Assembly: GCA_902806375.1 (NCBI GenBank)
Contig: CADCWK010000123.1
Location: 1 to 32,322, forward strand
DNA length: 32,322 bases
Reading direction: 5' to 3'
Source: an uncultured Thermomicrobiales bacterium
Lineage (GTDB): Bacteria; Chloroflexota; Chloroflexia; Thermomicrobiales; UBA6265
This document shows, in pieces, positions 32,311 through 32,322 of this stretch. Position 1 is the first letter of the stretch. Each line of letters starts with the position of its first letter. Under the pieces are notes generated by a model. That model ran no database searches and was not told the origin of the DNA. It saw only the letters and a program-made list of their open reading frames with translations. The translations under genes were made by a program, and so were the position numbers.

Positions 32311-32322
32311 AAAAAAAGCGTC
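32311..32322 (-). terminator. T-tract at the right edge, tail of a terminator
   Basis: On the minus strand the window opens GACGC followed by seven T residues. This looks like the end of a terminator stem plus its T-run for a gene beyond the edge, which would make acr3 the first gene of its unit. Only the tail is visible. Confidence 0.35.

Overview
This is a 32.3 kb stretch of a GC-rich bacterial chromosome. Several traits fit a Chloroflexota lineage, most likely a Thermomicrobia/Sphaerobacter-type organism. They are a c-di-AMP receptor of the DarA/PstA family, sugar-binding proteins with twin-arginine signals and Pro/Ala/Thr-rich tails, a Cys-type class E/F sortase, and KtrAB. The assignment rests on recalled lineage traits and was not checked by database search. 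No rRNA, tRNA, CRISPR array, IS element or phage gene was seen.

Left part (1-6.4 kb, minus strand): housekeeping. The tRNA t6A genes tsaB, rimI-like and tsaD are followed by an inositol-monophosphatase-family gene, a membrane GAF sensor histidine kinase, and the first codons of a c-di-AMP receptor gene that runs off the left edge.

6.6-14.1 kb (plus strand): a carbohydrate ABC importer. Two overlapping UgpA/UgpE-type permease genes are followed by three paralogous Tat-exported solute-binding proteins in tandem, each with its own ribosome-binding site and strong terminator. A 54-bp remnant of another such C-terminal tail, with its own orphan terminator, lies between the second and third. A UgpC/MalK-type ATPase at 20.1 kb, divergent from a KDG-kinase-like gene, may energise the importer.

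14.6-21.2 kb: a Tat-signal sortase with an LPTTG motif in its own linker, a thrC-thrB pair, inorganic pyrophosphatase, the sugar kinase and the ATPase. 21.4-25.3 kb: Hsp20, a small ribbon-helix-helix protein, and ktrA-ktrB potassium uptake.

25.3-32.3 kb: an arsenic/metalloid island and the most interesting part. One minus-strand unit runs ACR3 arsenite pump, 80-aa Cys-rich protein, metallophosphoesterase, His-rich 126-aa protein. A second runs merR, arsR, a flavoprotein with three CC pairs in its tail, and an MFS transporter. A small unknown protein with a Cys pair is divergent from merR behind a promoter with the 19-bp spacer typical of MerR regulation. Two almost identical 18-bp boxes lie 31-33 bp upstream of arsR and the flavoprotein, and a degenerate third lies upstream of ACR3. 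This suggests one ArsR regulon. No arsenate reductase is visible inside the window.
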